A stretch of 64,000 nt of DNA from an uncultured bacterium (lineage in GTDB: Bacteria; Verrucomicrobiota; Kiritimatiellia; CAIKKV01; CAITUY01): contig CAITUY010000165.1 in NCBI GenBank assembly GCA_903895695.1, positions 28,927-92,926 on the forward strand, written 5' to 3'. Below, one piece after another: positions 22,873-30,741 of this stretch (position 1 is the stretch's first letter; every line of letters begins with the position of its first letter). A model generated the notes under the pieces. It did not search any database, was not told the DNA's origin, and saw only the letters and a program-made list of their open reading frames with translations. Made by a program: the position numbers and the translations under genes.

Positions 22873-22907
22873 AGAGTCTCCAATTCATGACCAACAGAGG
22901 AAATCTC

Positions 22908-24575
22908 ATGTCTAACGACCAAGCCATTCGAGTCGGTCTGGTGGGCGCCGCGGGACGCGGCGGGAGCTTTCGGTCTGCCGTCGAGGCCAACGGCGGACGC
23001 ATCGAGGCCGTATGCGACATCCGGGCCGACGCGCTCGACGAGTGCGCCCAGCGCGTGGGCGCGACCCATAGGTTCACCGACTACGACCGCATGCTCGACG
23101 AATGCCCGCTGGACGCGGTGGTCATCGGGACGCCCATGCAGTTCCACGCCGCCATGGCCATCGAGGCCCTGAAGCGCAACCTGCACGTCCTGAGCGAGGT
23201 GACAGCCGGGGTCACCATCGCCGAGTGCCGCCAGCTCGTCGAGGCGGCCGCGGCGTCGAAGGCCGTCTACATGATGGCCGAGAACTACACCTACATGCGG
23301 CCCAATGTCCTCGTGCGCGAACTGTGCCGCCAGGGACTCTTCGGCGCGCTATACTACGCCGAAGGCGAATACCTCCACGAACTGAAGGGTCTCAACGAGA
23401 TCACCACTTGGCGGCGGAAATGGCAGACGGGCATCCCGGGCATCACCTACTGCACGCACAGCCTCGGGCCGATCCTCCAATGGATGAACGGCGACCGCGT
23501 CGTGAAGGTCTGCTGCGCCGACACCGACTGGCGTCCCAAGGACCCGCGCGGCGAGCCCTACGGCCAGACCACGCCCGTCATGCTCTGCAAGACCGCCAAG
23601 GGCGCGCTGATCAAGCTACGGGTCGACATGGTTTCCGACCGCCCGCATTCCATGACCAATTACCAACTCCAAGGGGCGGACGGTTCTTACGAATCCAGCC
23701 GCGGCGGGCCGGTCGACAACGGCAAGATCTGGCTGCGGCAGTTATCCAAGGAGGTGCGTTGGCTCGACATTGAAGCGTTGATGAGCGCCGTCGACCCGGC
23801 CAGCAACTACCTGCCCGACATCTGGCGCCATCCGCCCCCGGGCGCCGCCCAGGCGGGGCATGGCGGCGGCGACTACTTCGAGGTCTGTGACTTCTTCAGC
23901 GCTATTCGCGGGCAGGCGCCCTGCCCCATCGGCATCCACGAGGCCATGGATATGACGCTGCCGGGCTTGGTCTCGCAGCAATCCGTCCTGGAGGGCGGCG
24001 CGTGGCTCGACGTGCCCGACAGCCGCCAGTGGCTCGCGCCCCCGCCCTATCGCCAGATCTGGATGTCCTGGCCGCGCGAACGTCTCGGCAATCCCCCCAC
24101 GGTCCGCATCGCCGAGGGTTACGAACTGCGCCAGTACACCCCGGCTGACGAGGCCGCCTACATCGAACTCTTGGCCAAGGGTGGGTTCATGGGCTGGACG
24201 CCCAAACGCGTCGCCGACACAATGAAGACCGTGCTGCCGGGCGGCGCATTCCTGGCCGTGCACCGGGCAACCGGCCGCTTGGTCGCGACCGCTCTGGCCC
24301 AGCACATGCCGTCCGACGGCAATCCGCACAGCGGCATGCTGGGCTGGGTGGCCGGCGACCCCGACCATCGCGGCCGGGGCCTGGGCGAGTCGGTCTGCGC
24401 CGCCGTCACCGCCCGGCTCATCAAGGCCGGCTACGAGGATATGCGCCTCTCCACCGACGACTTCCGCCTGCCCGCCATGAAAATCTACCTCAAACTGGGC
24501 TGGCAGCCGTTGATCGTCGCTGACGGCATGGCCGCACGGTGGCAGGCCATCTACGAGAAACTCGGGTGGAAGTGA
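22908..24575 (+). CDS. Gfo/Idh/MocA oxidoreductase fused to a GNAT acetyltransferase
   Basis: A 555-residue two-part protein. Residues 1-395 are a Gfo/Idh/MocA NAD(P)-dependent sugar oxidoreductase: dinucleotide loop VGLVGAAGRGG, the family position usually EKP read here as SEVTAG, and a substrate-side TYCTHSLGPILQWM with the candidate catalytic His. Residues about 405-550 are a GNAT acyltransferase (YELRQYTPADEAAYIELL, then the acetyl-CoA loop DPDHRGRGLGESV, then LPAMKIYLKLGW). I know of no common protein with this order. A dehydrogenase joined to an acetyltransferase recalls the making of N-acetylated amino sugars from keto-sugars, but there is no aminotransferase domain. AGAGGAAATCTC precedes the ATG at 22908. 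It converges on the glycyl radical enzyme gene across repeat copy A2. Confidence 0.82.
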   Translation: MSNDQAIRVGLVGAAGRGGSFRSAVEANGGRIEAVCDIRADALDECAQRVGATHRFTDYDRMLDECPLDAVVIGTPMQFHAAMAIEALKRNLHVLSEVTAGVTIAECRQLVEAAAASKAVYMMAENYTYMRPNVLVRELCRQGLFGALYYAEGEYLHELKGLNEITTWRRKWQTGIPGITYCTHSLGPILQWMNGDRVVKVCCADTDWRPKDPRGEPYGQTTPVMLCKTAKGALIKLRVDMVSDRPHSMTNYQLQGADGSYESSRGGPVDNGKIWLRQLSKEVRWLDIEALMSAVDPASNYLPDIWRHPPPGAAQAGHGGGDYFEVCDFFSAIRGQAPCPIGIHEAMDMTLPGLVSQQSVLEGGAWLDVPDSRQWLAPPPYRQIWMSWPRERLGNPPTVRIAEGYELRQYTPADEAAYIELLAKGGFMGWTPKRVADTMKTVLPGGAFLAVHRATGRLVATALAQHMPSDGNPHSGMLGWVAGDPDHRGRGLGESVCAAVTARLIKAGYEDMRLSTDDFRLPAMKIYLKLGWQPLIVADGMAARWQAIYEKLGWK

Positions 24576-24601
24576 CGCCAACAGTCTTTCGGACTCCGCG
24601 T

Positions 24602-24725
24602 GGGCCCCGGGGCTACCGGCGGAGGACCGCCGGCTCCAGTTCGTCTTTGGCTCGCTTTGGAGCCGGCCGTCCCGGCCGGTAGCAATTGTGCGTGCCCATG
24701 GAACCCAACTCCGACAGATTGCCAG
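24602..24725. repeat. Hairpin repeat family A, copy 2
   Basis: Imperfect 25-base arms (24612-24637 and 24659-24683) start GCTACCGGCGGAGG and end CCGGCCGGTAGC around a spacer containing TCGTCTTTGGCTCGC. The conserved tail with CAATTGTGCGTGCCCATGGA runs to about 24725. It is nearly identical in order to 13441-13612. It fills the gap between two convergent genes, where a stable hairpin could end both transcripts. Confidence 0.78.
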
Positions 24726-24746
24726 GCGAATCGTCCGGCGCCGCCC

Positions 24747-26834
24747 TTACAGCCGCGCATGCGCGCGGCGGCGAATTACGTCGTCCTGAACGTTCGCGGG
24801 CAGGTGCACGAAGTACTGGGAGAACCCGCTCACCCGGACCACGAGATCGCGATAGGCCTCGGGCTCCTTCTGCGCCTTGAGCAGGGATTCGTTGCCGGTG
24901 AAATTGAACTGCAGCTCCGGCACGCGCTTCTGCACGAACGCCTTCATCAGGGAAGTGAAGAGCCGGGTCCCCTGGGGCCCCTGGAAGAAGGCGGGCTCGA
25001 ACTTCATGTTGATCACGCTGCCTGTCAGCACGCGGTGGTAATCCGGCTTGGCCACCGAGTTCAGGAACGCCGTCGGCCCGTTGACGTCGCGGCCAAAATA
25101 CGGACTGGCCGCGTCCGACAGGGGCGTGAACGCGTGCCGGCCGTCGGGCGTGGCGCCCACTTCCGCGCCGGCCGGGATGTTGCTCGTGTTGGCGGCCATG
25201 GCCGATACGTACCGGCCGCCGCCGCCGATCTCGTGCTTCAAACATTCGCGCGCAGTCCAATCGACCAGGAACGCCGCGATGGAATCCACGAAATCGTCGT
25301 CATTGCCGTACTTCGGCGCCCCGTTTACCAGCATCTGGCGCAACGGCTCGCGTCTCTCGAAGTCGGCATCCAGCGCGTCCAGCAGTTCGTCATAGCCGAT
25401 CTTGCCTTCCTCGAAGACCAGCTTCTTGACGGCCGCCAGCGAATCCGACGTGGTGCCGAGCCCCATGACGGCCAGGCCGTGCATCCGCTTGTACTCCGCG
25501 CCGCCGTCGTTGATGTCCCTGGCCCGACCGATGCAGTCGCGGGTCAGCGCCGACAGGAACGGATCCGGGAATTTCGATACCGGGTACCCGAGGTTCTGCC
25601 GGTCGAGAGCCTCGCAATGCGCCGAAATGGCCGCCGCCATTTCGTCCAGGAGCGCCCGGAAGACCAGCTCATAAGAAAGCCCGGCCTTGCCCCGCACCTT
25701 GTGCATGGCGTTCGACAACTGCAGCGGCATGTTGAAGCGGCTGTCCGACCAGGCCTGCTGCCGGCCCGGCAGCATGGTCTCGATGCAACCCACCATGCAC
25801 TGGTCGCGGGCGACCTCCGGGGGGATGCCGATTTCTTCGAGCCCAGGGATCAGCACGTGGTCGTTGAAAATGGCCGGGAAGCCGACGCCGGTCCGGATCA
25901 CCTCGAAGCAGGCCGCGTAGAACGGCTCCGGCGTGCCGTCATGGAACCGCGCCGAAAGGTTCGTGTAGGGTGACTTCACCAGGCTCGTCGCCTCCAGGCA
26001 GAGGTAGGACAGTTCGTTGGTGCCGTCCGTTCCCTCGGGCGTCAGCCCGCCAATGCAGATATTCTGGACGCAGCCGTTCTCCGCCAGCTTGACCCACAGG
26101 CAGCAGATCAGGTCCAGCGCCTCGGCCCGGGTCAGGCGCGCCGCCTCCAGGTCCCGCCGGTAGAACGGCAGCAGATACTGGTCGATGCGGCCCAGCGCCA
26201 TGTGGGCGCGGCCTTCGCTTTCGAAACAGAGGTGGGTGAACGCCACCAGTTGCACGGCTTCTCGGAAGGTGGAAGGAGGACCGAGCGCCACGGCGGCGGC
26301 CGTTGCCGCCAGATCTGCCAGCCCGCGCGCGGCGGCGGCCTCGGACCAGCGCATCATCCAGGCCGAAAACGCCTCGAGGGTCAGGATCATCCCCTGCAGC
26401 GCGTCCTGTTCCGCCGGCTCGCGATGAACCTTCAACGATGCCCTCGCCCGCGCGAGATAGCTCGCCACGCCGCCGGCCAGAAGGGTCGGATAGTCCGCCA
26501 GTGTATGGTCCCAGCACACGCCGAAATGGCGCTGGCCGCGCGCCCGGTGCTCGGATGCCAACGCCTGGTAGTCCGCTTCCGACAGGTCCTTCGGCAGCGA
26601 CTTGACGAACCAGCCGGCATGACTGCCGCACAGGCGCTCGCCGTCGTAGAAATGAAGGGCGTCGCCCATCAGGACGGACTGGAACGCCCGCGCCCGGACC
26701 ACGGGCTCGGGCTCGCCTGCGGCGGCCCGGTAAGCCGCGGCCCGCCAGGCCGGCCGCATCTCGATGGCCCCGGCACCCGTCAGTTCCCCGTTCCTGGCCC
26801 GCACCTGCGCCAAAAGCTGTCGCCAATCGCTCAT
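24747..26834 (-). CDS. Glycyl radical enzyme (pyruvate formate-lyase/diol dehydratase superfamily)
   Basis: A 695-residue glycyl radical enzyme. The active-site loop is QCMVGCIETMLPGR (thiyl Cys350 and Glu352, the C-x-E pattern of glycerol/diol dehydratase-type eliminases rather than the CC pair of pyruvate formate-lyase). The radical-bearing Gly670 sits in RVSGFSQYF near the C-terminus. It is shorter than the usual 780-850 residues, mainly at the N-terminus. Such enzymes need a radical-SAM activase and no oxygen; no activase is encoded in the window. It lies 10 bases after a zinc alcohol dehydrogenase gene; a dehydratase giving an aldehyde and a dehydrogenase reducing it would be a sensible pair, for example for diols derived from deoxy-sugars. 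AGGGAC supports the ATG at 26834. Confidence 0.85.
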   Translation of the reverse strand: MSDWRQLLAQVRARNGELTGAGAIEMRPAWRAAAYRAAAGEPEPVVRARAFQSVLMGDALHFYDGERLCGSHAGWFVKSLPKDLSEADYQALASEHRARGQRHFGVCWDHTLADYPTLLAGGVASYLARARASLKVHREPAEQDALQGMILTLEAFSAWMMRWSEAAAARGLADLAATAAAVALGPPSTFREAVQLVAFTHLCFESEGRAHMALGRIDQYLLPFYRRDLEAARLTRAEALDLICCLWVKLAENGCVQNICIGGLTPEGTDGTNELSYLCLEATSLVKSPYTNLSARFHDGTPEPFYAACFEVIRTGVGFPAIFNDHVLIPGLEEIGIPPEVARDQCMVGCIETMLPGRQQAWSDSRFNMPLQLSNAMHKVRGKAGLSYELVFRALLDEMAAAISAHCEALDRQNLGYPVSKFPDPFLSALTRDCIGRARDINDGGAEYKRMHGLAVMGLGTTSDSLAAVKKLVFEEGKIGYDELLDALDADFERREPLRQMLVNGAPKYGNDDDFVDSIAAFLVDWTARECLKHEIGGGGRYVSAMAANTSNIPAGAEVGATPDGRHAFTPLSDAASPYFGRDVNGPTAFLNSVAKPDYHRVLTGSVINMKFEPAFFQGPQGTRLFTSLMKAFVQKRVPELQFNFTGNESLLKAQKEPEAYRDLVVRVSGFSQYFVHLPANVQDDVIRRRAHARL

Positions 26835-26844
26835 GTGAAAGTCC

Positions 26845-27969
26845 CTATTTCCGGACGAAGATAGCCTTGCCGGCCGCACCGGCCTCGACTGCCGCCAGGG
26901 CCGTTCCGGCTTGATCCACAGTGAAGGTGTGTGTGACACACGCGGCGAAGGCCCGCTGCACGGCGGGGTTCTTCTTCAGGAAATCCAGGTAAGTGCCGAC
27001 GTCGGCCAGGGTATACTGGCCGCTGCCGATCAGGCGCAGGGCGCGGAAGGTGATCAGCTCGGGCCGGATCGAAACGGCGCCGCTCGCCGAGTACTGGCCG
27101 GGAATGAGGTAGCGGCCGCGCGTGCGCAGCAGGTCCAGCCCTTCCGGCACGGCGGCGGGCGCGCCGCTGGCTTCAATGACCGCGTCCGCGCCGTCGCCGC
27201 GGCCCAGCTTCGCGGCCAGCGCCTTGACCGTCTTGACGCGTTCATCGGGCGGCATGGCGCGGTAGTCGAGCACGCGCCCGGCGCCCAGCCGCCTGGCCAG
27301 TTTCAGGCGCCCGGGCGATGCGCCCGAGCCGATGGCCACGACCGTGCAGCCCGCGGCGGCGGCCCAGGCAATGGCGAACAGGCCCACCGGGCCCGTGCCC
27401 TGGACGACCACGAGTTCGCCGCTCTCCAGGCCGCCCGCATACGCGCAGGCCCGGACGATCGTGGGCCCCGCGCAGGGAAAGGCCGCGGCCGCCTTGATGG
27501 AAACGCCCGCCGGAAGGCGGACAAGGTTTTTCACAGGCGAATATAGGTACTCGCCGTACCCGCCGAAGAAATGCGGCGCCCCGGCCGGATCCTTCAGGTA
27601 GGTCACACCGAAATTCATGCAACTGGCCGTTTCGCCGCGCAGACAGGAGACACAGGCGCCGCACGGGATGGCCACGCAGGCGATGACGCTGTCGCCCTTC
27701 TTCAGACGCCGACCCAGCCCGTCCCGAGCCCCGGAAGAGCCGAGGGACTCGACGCGACCCAGGAACTCATGGCCCAGGATGAGCGGACCGGGAATGCCCA
27801 GCCGACCATTGATAATGTGCAAGTCGGTCCCGCAGATTCCGCTGGCTTCAAGGGAAAGCAGGGCCTGGCCCTCCCCCGGCTCGCCGACCGGAAACTCGCA
27901 GACCTCAAGAGGCTGCCCGACGCCCCGATACACCGCCGCACGTCCTGTCCGTCCGTTGATGGCTGTCAT
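26845..27969 (-). CDS. Zinc-dependent medium-chain alcohol dehydrogenase
   Basis: A 374-residue MDR enzyme with both zinc sites: catalytic (SGICGTDLHIING and GHEFLGRV) and structural, four cysteines in CGACVSCLRGETASC. The cofactor loop is GTGPVGLFAIAWA. This layout fits threonine/sorbitol dehydrogenase-like enzymes acting on secondary alcohols or aldehydes with NAD(P). It is the first gene of a two-gene minus-strand operon with the glycyl radical enzyme and is divergent from the membrane protein gene at 28123. The ATG at 27969 was chosen because the protein then begins just before the GroES-like domain (AAVYRGVGQPLEVCEF); no strong ribosome-binding site is seen. Confidence 0.87.
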   Translation of the reverse strand: MTAINGRTGRAAVYRGVGQPLEVCEFPVGEPGEGQALLSLEASGICGTDLHIINGRLGIPGPLILGHEFLGRVESLGSSGARDGLGRRLKKGDSVIACVAIPCGACVSCLRGETASCMNFGVTYLKDPAGAPHFFGGYGEYLYSPVKNLVRLPAGVSIKAAAAFPCAGPTIVRACAYAGGLESGELVVVQGTGPVGLFAIAWAAAAGCTVVAIGSGASPGRLKLARRLGAGRVLDYRAMPPDERVKTVKALAAKLGRGDGADAVIEASGAPAAVPEGLDLLRTRGRYLIPGQYSASGAVSIRPELITFRALRLIGSGQYTLADVGTYLDFLKKNPAVQRAFAACVTHTFTVDQAGTALAAVEAGAAGKAIFVRK

Positions 27970-28122
27970 TTCATTACGATGCGGTTCTTGCCTGCGGCGC
28001 GCAAGAGTTTTCCGCCTGCGCACGCCGGCGACCGCCGCCCCGACCTCACGCGCAAAACTTTCAGATGTTCTCCATTGCTCTCATACGTAAAATCCGATAG
28101 AACGGGCGCCTTTCAACCCTTG

Positions 28123-30720
28123 ATGACTACCGACACCCAGACGCCGGCGGACTCAGCGGGCCAAGCCGTCCCGCAAAAACGCGGACTGACGCTTCGCGCC
28201 TTTGTCGTTTGCCTGGTGAGCCTCCTGCTCATGGGCGTCTGGATCGAGTACGAGGAACTGTACAACACCTACGGCGGGCCCCTGGCCGAGAACTCACCGG
28301 CCAACAGCGCCGTCGGCATCATCCTGGTCGTATTGGGAATCAGCGCGGTCCTTTATCGGTTGCGCCGCCCCCTACGCCTGGCCAGCGCCGAACTGGTCGT
28401 CGTCTACTCCGCCCTGATCCTTGCGGCCCCGTTGATGACCCAGGGGATGTGGCACCGCCTGTTTGGCTTGGTCGCCGCCGTCCCCCACAATGCCGACTTC
28501 AAGACGTACGAAAGTCTGCCGCCCATGCTCTGGCCGCACGGGCCGAATCTCGTGCCGGATGGCCGTTTCGAGCACGGCCTGGACGGCTACGCGGCCGCAG
28601 GTGGCGAGCCGGCCTGGGACTCGATCGAATGGCGGGGCAAAAAGTGGCGCGTTCCCGTGCTGAACAATGGCGGCCGGACGAACACAGACGCCTCACTCAC
28701 TTTCACGATCCCTGCCTCAGCCGTGGTGCCGGGCGAGCAATTCCTTTTCTCCTGCCTGGTCAGGGCCAAGGACTTTGCAGGCGATTCGGCTTATACCATC
28801 ACACTCCGCGCCGATGACGCGGTCCCCGTGCCCCTGCTGACCGGCACTGACACCACGCGACCGTCGTTCGCCTTGCCGGCCGGCTTGCAGCGCGTAGGCA
28901 TCAGCCCCGTGGTCATACCGCCCGCGTTGACCAACCGCCTGACGTTCGCCGTGAACCTGCGCGGTCAGGGCAGTCTGGCCCTGCTCGACCTGCAGTTCTT
29001 CAACGTCGAGGCCGTGGAAGGACTCTATTCGGGGCGCCAGGTGGTCCGCCAAAGCCGGCTGAACGCCTTGGGGCCCCACGAACGCAACTTCACGAAAGTG
29101 CGGCCCGACAACCTTTGCAGCGTGGCGGGTTTGCGTTACCTCGTATCCGGCGGTATCCCTCTGCGGTCATGGATGCAACCCGCCGGGGCGTGGGCGATAC
29201 TCATCGGCGCCCTGTTCGCCGGGTTCTTCGGCCTGAACGTGCTCATGCGCAAGCAGTGGGTGGAGCACGAGCGCTTCACGTTCCCGCTCACCATCCTGCC
29301 CAAGCGCCTGCTGCAGGACGAAAACGGCCGGCTGGTCATCTTCCGGAACCGCGTCATGTGGGCCGGCTTTGCCACGGCCCTGCCCTTGGTCCTTTGGAAG
29401 GGGCTCGGCTACTACTTCCCGGCCCTGCCGCCCATCTCGCTTGGCAGCGGGTCCTTGTCCGATTACGTGAACAATCCGGTCCTGAAAGCCTTCTTCTCGG
29501 AAGTCGGCGCCGGCGGCCTCGGCCTCGGCCTAGCCTTCTGCGTCCTGTCCGTGGCGTTGCTGATCGAGACGGACGTCCTGTTCTCACTCTGGCTCACGTT
29601 CTTCGTCTTTCAACTCTGGCGGGCGTTCGGAAAGGCCTTCAACCTGACGCGTTTTCCGGGCTACCCGTGGGAGCCCCAGCAGACCATGGGCGGGTTCATC
29701 GCCTTCGCCCTGCTGGCGCTGTTCGTCGGCCGCCACCACCTCGCCCGCGTCTTCCGGCTGATCATCGGCCGTTACCTGCCGGCTGAGCGCCGCGAGGCGG
29801 GAGTCTATCGGGGCGCCCTGCTGCTGGTCGCGGCCTCGTTGGCGGCCATCGCCGGATGGAGCGTGTGGACCCAGATGGGGCTCGCCGCGGGACTGCTCTA
29901 TTTCGGCTACATGCTGGTGTGCGGGTTCGCCGCAAGCAAGATCCGCGCGGAAATGGGGGCGCCCGTCGCCTACCTGACCCCCTACTTCGGCATGCAGTTC
30001 GTGACCGCCATGGGCGGTTTCGCGATCTTCCACTCGACTGGCATGCTCGTGGCCACCATTGCCGCGGGTTTCATGTGTACGTCGTGCTTCCTCCTGATCG
30101 CGCCCGCCCAGATCGAGATGATGGAACTGGGCCGCCACTTCAACGTTCGCCCCCGCGACGTCGGCGCGGGCCTGACCCTGGGGCTGCTGGGCGGGCTCTT
30201 CATCGGCGGCTTCGTCGTGCTGAGCTGGGGCTACGGCTTCGGCGCGAACAACCTGAAGACGACTTGGCCCTACGAACAAAACTGGTACTTCAACGGCTTC
30301 CGCACCGGCGAGCTCAACATCGACCGCGCCTTCGAGGCGGGCACGGTCGGCCAGAGCCCGGACGGCCAGACTCTCAACATCCTCCACAACCCGGACGCCA
30401 AGGGCCTGGCCATCGGGGCGGGCATCACGTTCGCCCTGGCGGGCCTGCGGACGCTATTCTCCTGGTTCCCCCTCCATCCCCTCGGCTATGTCCTGGCTTC
30501 TACCTACTTCATGAAGGGCATGTGGATCTACGCCATGCTGGCCTGGGCGATCCGGCTGACGCTCTTCCGGCTCGGCGGCGCTCGCACCATCCGGGAAGGA
30601 CTGGTGCCTTTCTGCGTCGGCATGTTCGTCGCCGCCATTCTCTCGATCGGCATGTTCGACATCGTTGGCATTGTGCTCCGACTGAAGGGCGTGGCCGAGG
30701 TGTACTCGGGCCTGCCGTAA
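28123..30720 (+). CDS. DUF6785/6784-type multi-pass membrane protein with an inserted soluble domain
   Basis: An 865-residue membrane protein. After three N-terminal hydrophobic segments (LRAFVVCLVSLLLMGVWIEY onward) comes a soluble insert at about residues 145-340 with a beta-sandwich look (LVPDGRFEHGLDGY, LTFTIPASAVVPGEQF), then about ten transmembrane segments. Conserved blocks WVEHERFTFPLTILPKRLL and FPGYPWEPQQTMGG are shared with large DUF6785-type proteins of Planctomycetes, Kiritimatiellota and relatives, which are distantly like oligopeptide transporters. The protein at 35804 is a smaller relative. Substrate unknown. The ATG at 28123 is chosen because the protein begins just before the first helix; there is no clear ribosome-binding site. 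It starts the transport island that runs to 40382. Confidence 0.72.
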   Translation: MTTDTQTPADSAGQAVPQKRGLTLRAFVVCLVSLLLMGVWIEYEELYNTYGGPLAENSPANSAVGIILVVLGISAVLYRLRRPLRLASAELVVVYSALILAAPLMTQGMWHRLFGLVAAVPHNADFKTYESLPPMLWPHGPNLVPDGRFEHGLDGYAAAGGEPAWDSIEWRGKKWRVPVLNNGGRTNTDASLTFTIPASAVVPGEQFLFSCLVRAKDFAGDSAYTITLRADDAVPVPLLTGTDTTRPSFALPAGLQRVGISPVVIPPALTNRLTFAVNLRGQGSLALLDLQFFNVEAVEGLYSGRQVVRQSRLNALGPHERNFTKVRPDNLCSVAGLRYLVSGGIPLRSWMQPAGAWAILIGALFAGFFGLNVLMRKQWVEHERFTFPLTILPKRLLQDENGRLVIFRNRVMWAGFATALPLVLWKGLGYYFPALPPISLGSGSLSDYVNNPVLKAFFSEVGAGGLGLGLAFCVLSVALLIETDVLFSLWLTFFVFQLWRAFGKAFNLTRFPGYPWEPQQTMGGFIAFALLALFVGRHHLARVFRLIIGRYLPAERREAGVYRGALLLVAASLAAIAGWSVWTQMGLAAGLLYFGYMLVCGFAASKIRAEMGAPVAYLTPYFGMQFVTAMGGFAIFHSTGMLVATIAAGFMCTSCFLLIAPAQIEMMELGRHFNVRPRDVGAGLTLGLLGGLFIGGFVVLSWGYGFGANNLKTTWPYEQNWYFNGFRTGELNIDRAFEAGTVGQSPDGQTLNILHNPDAKGLAIGAGITFALAGLRTLFSWFPLHPLGYVLASTYFMKGMWIYAMLAWAIRLTLFRLGGARTIREGLVPFCVGMFVAAILSIGMFDIVGIVLRLKGVAEVYSGLP

Positions 30721-30741
30721 TCGCAGACTGGAAAGACGCTA

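Larger units (their letters stand above)
22380..22907. other. Gene-poor 528-base stretch with two repeats
   Basis: No reading frame here resembles a known protein. The left 360 bases (22380-22741) show nothing I can assign beyond a small CATGCGTTCCCGCATG palindrome at about 22434-22449. The right part holds a family B hairpin (22742-22821) and TTCGTG repeats (22845-22872). The ribosome-binding site of the next gene, AGAGGAAATCTC, lies at its end. Confidence 0.6.

Noticed and set aside
22381..22890. A 169-codon frame in the gene-poor region after Fic
   Set aside because: It runs through repeat family B and the TTCGTG units and shows no protein-like pattern, so I treat the region as non-coding.
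24747..26834. Classical pyruvate formate-lyase
   Set aside because: The active loop has a single Cys followed by x-Glu instead of the Cys-Cys pair, so a dehydratase-like eliminase is more likely.
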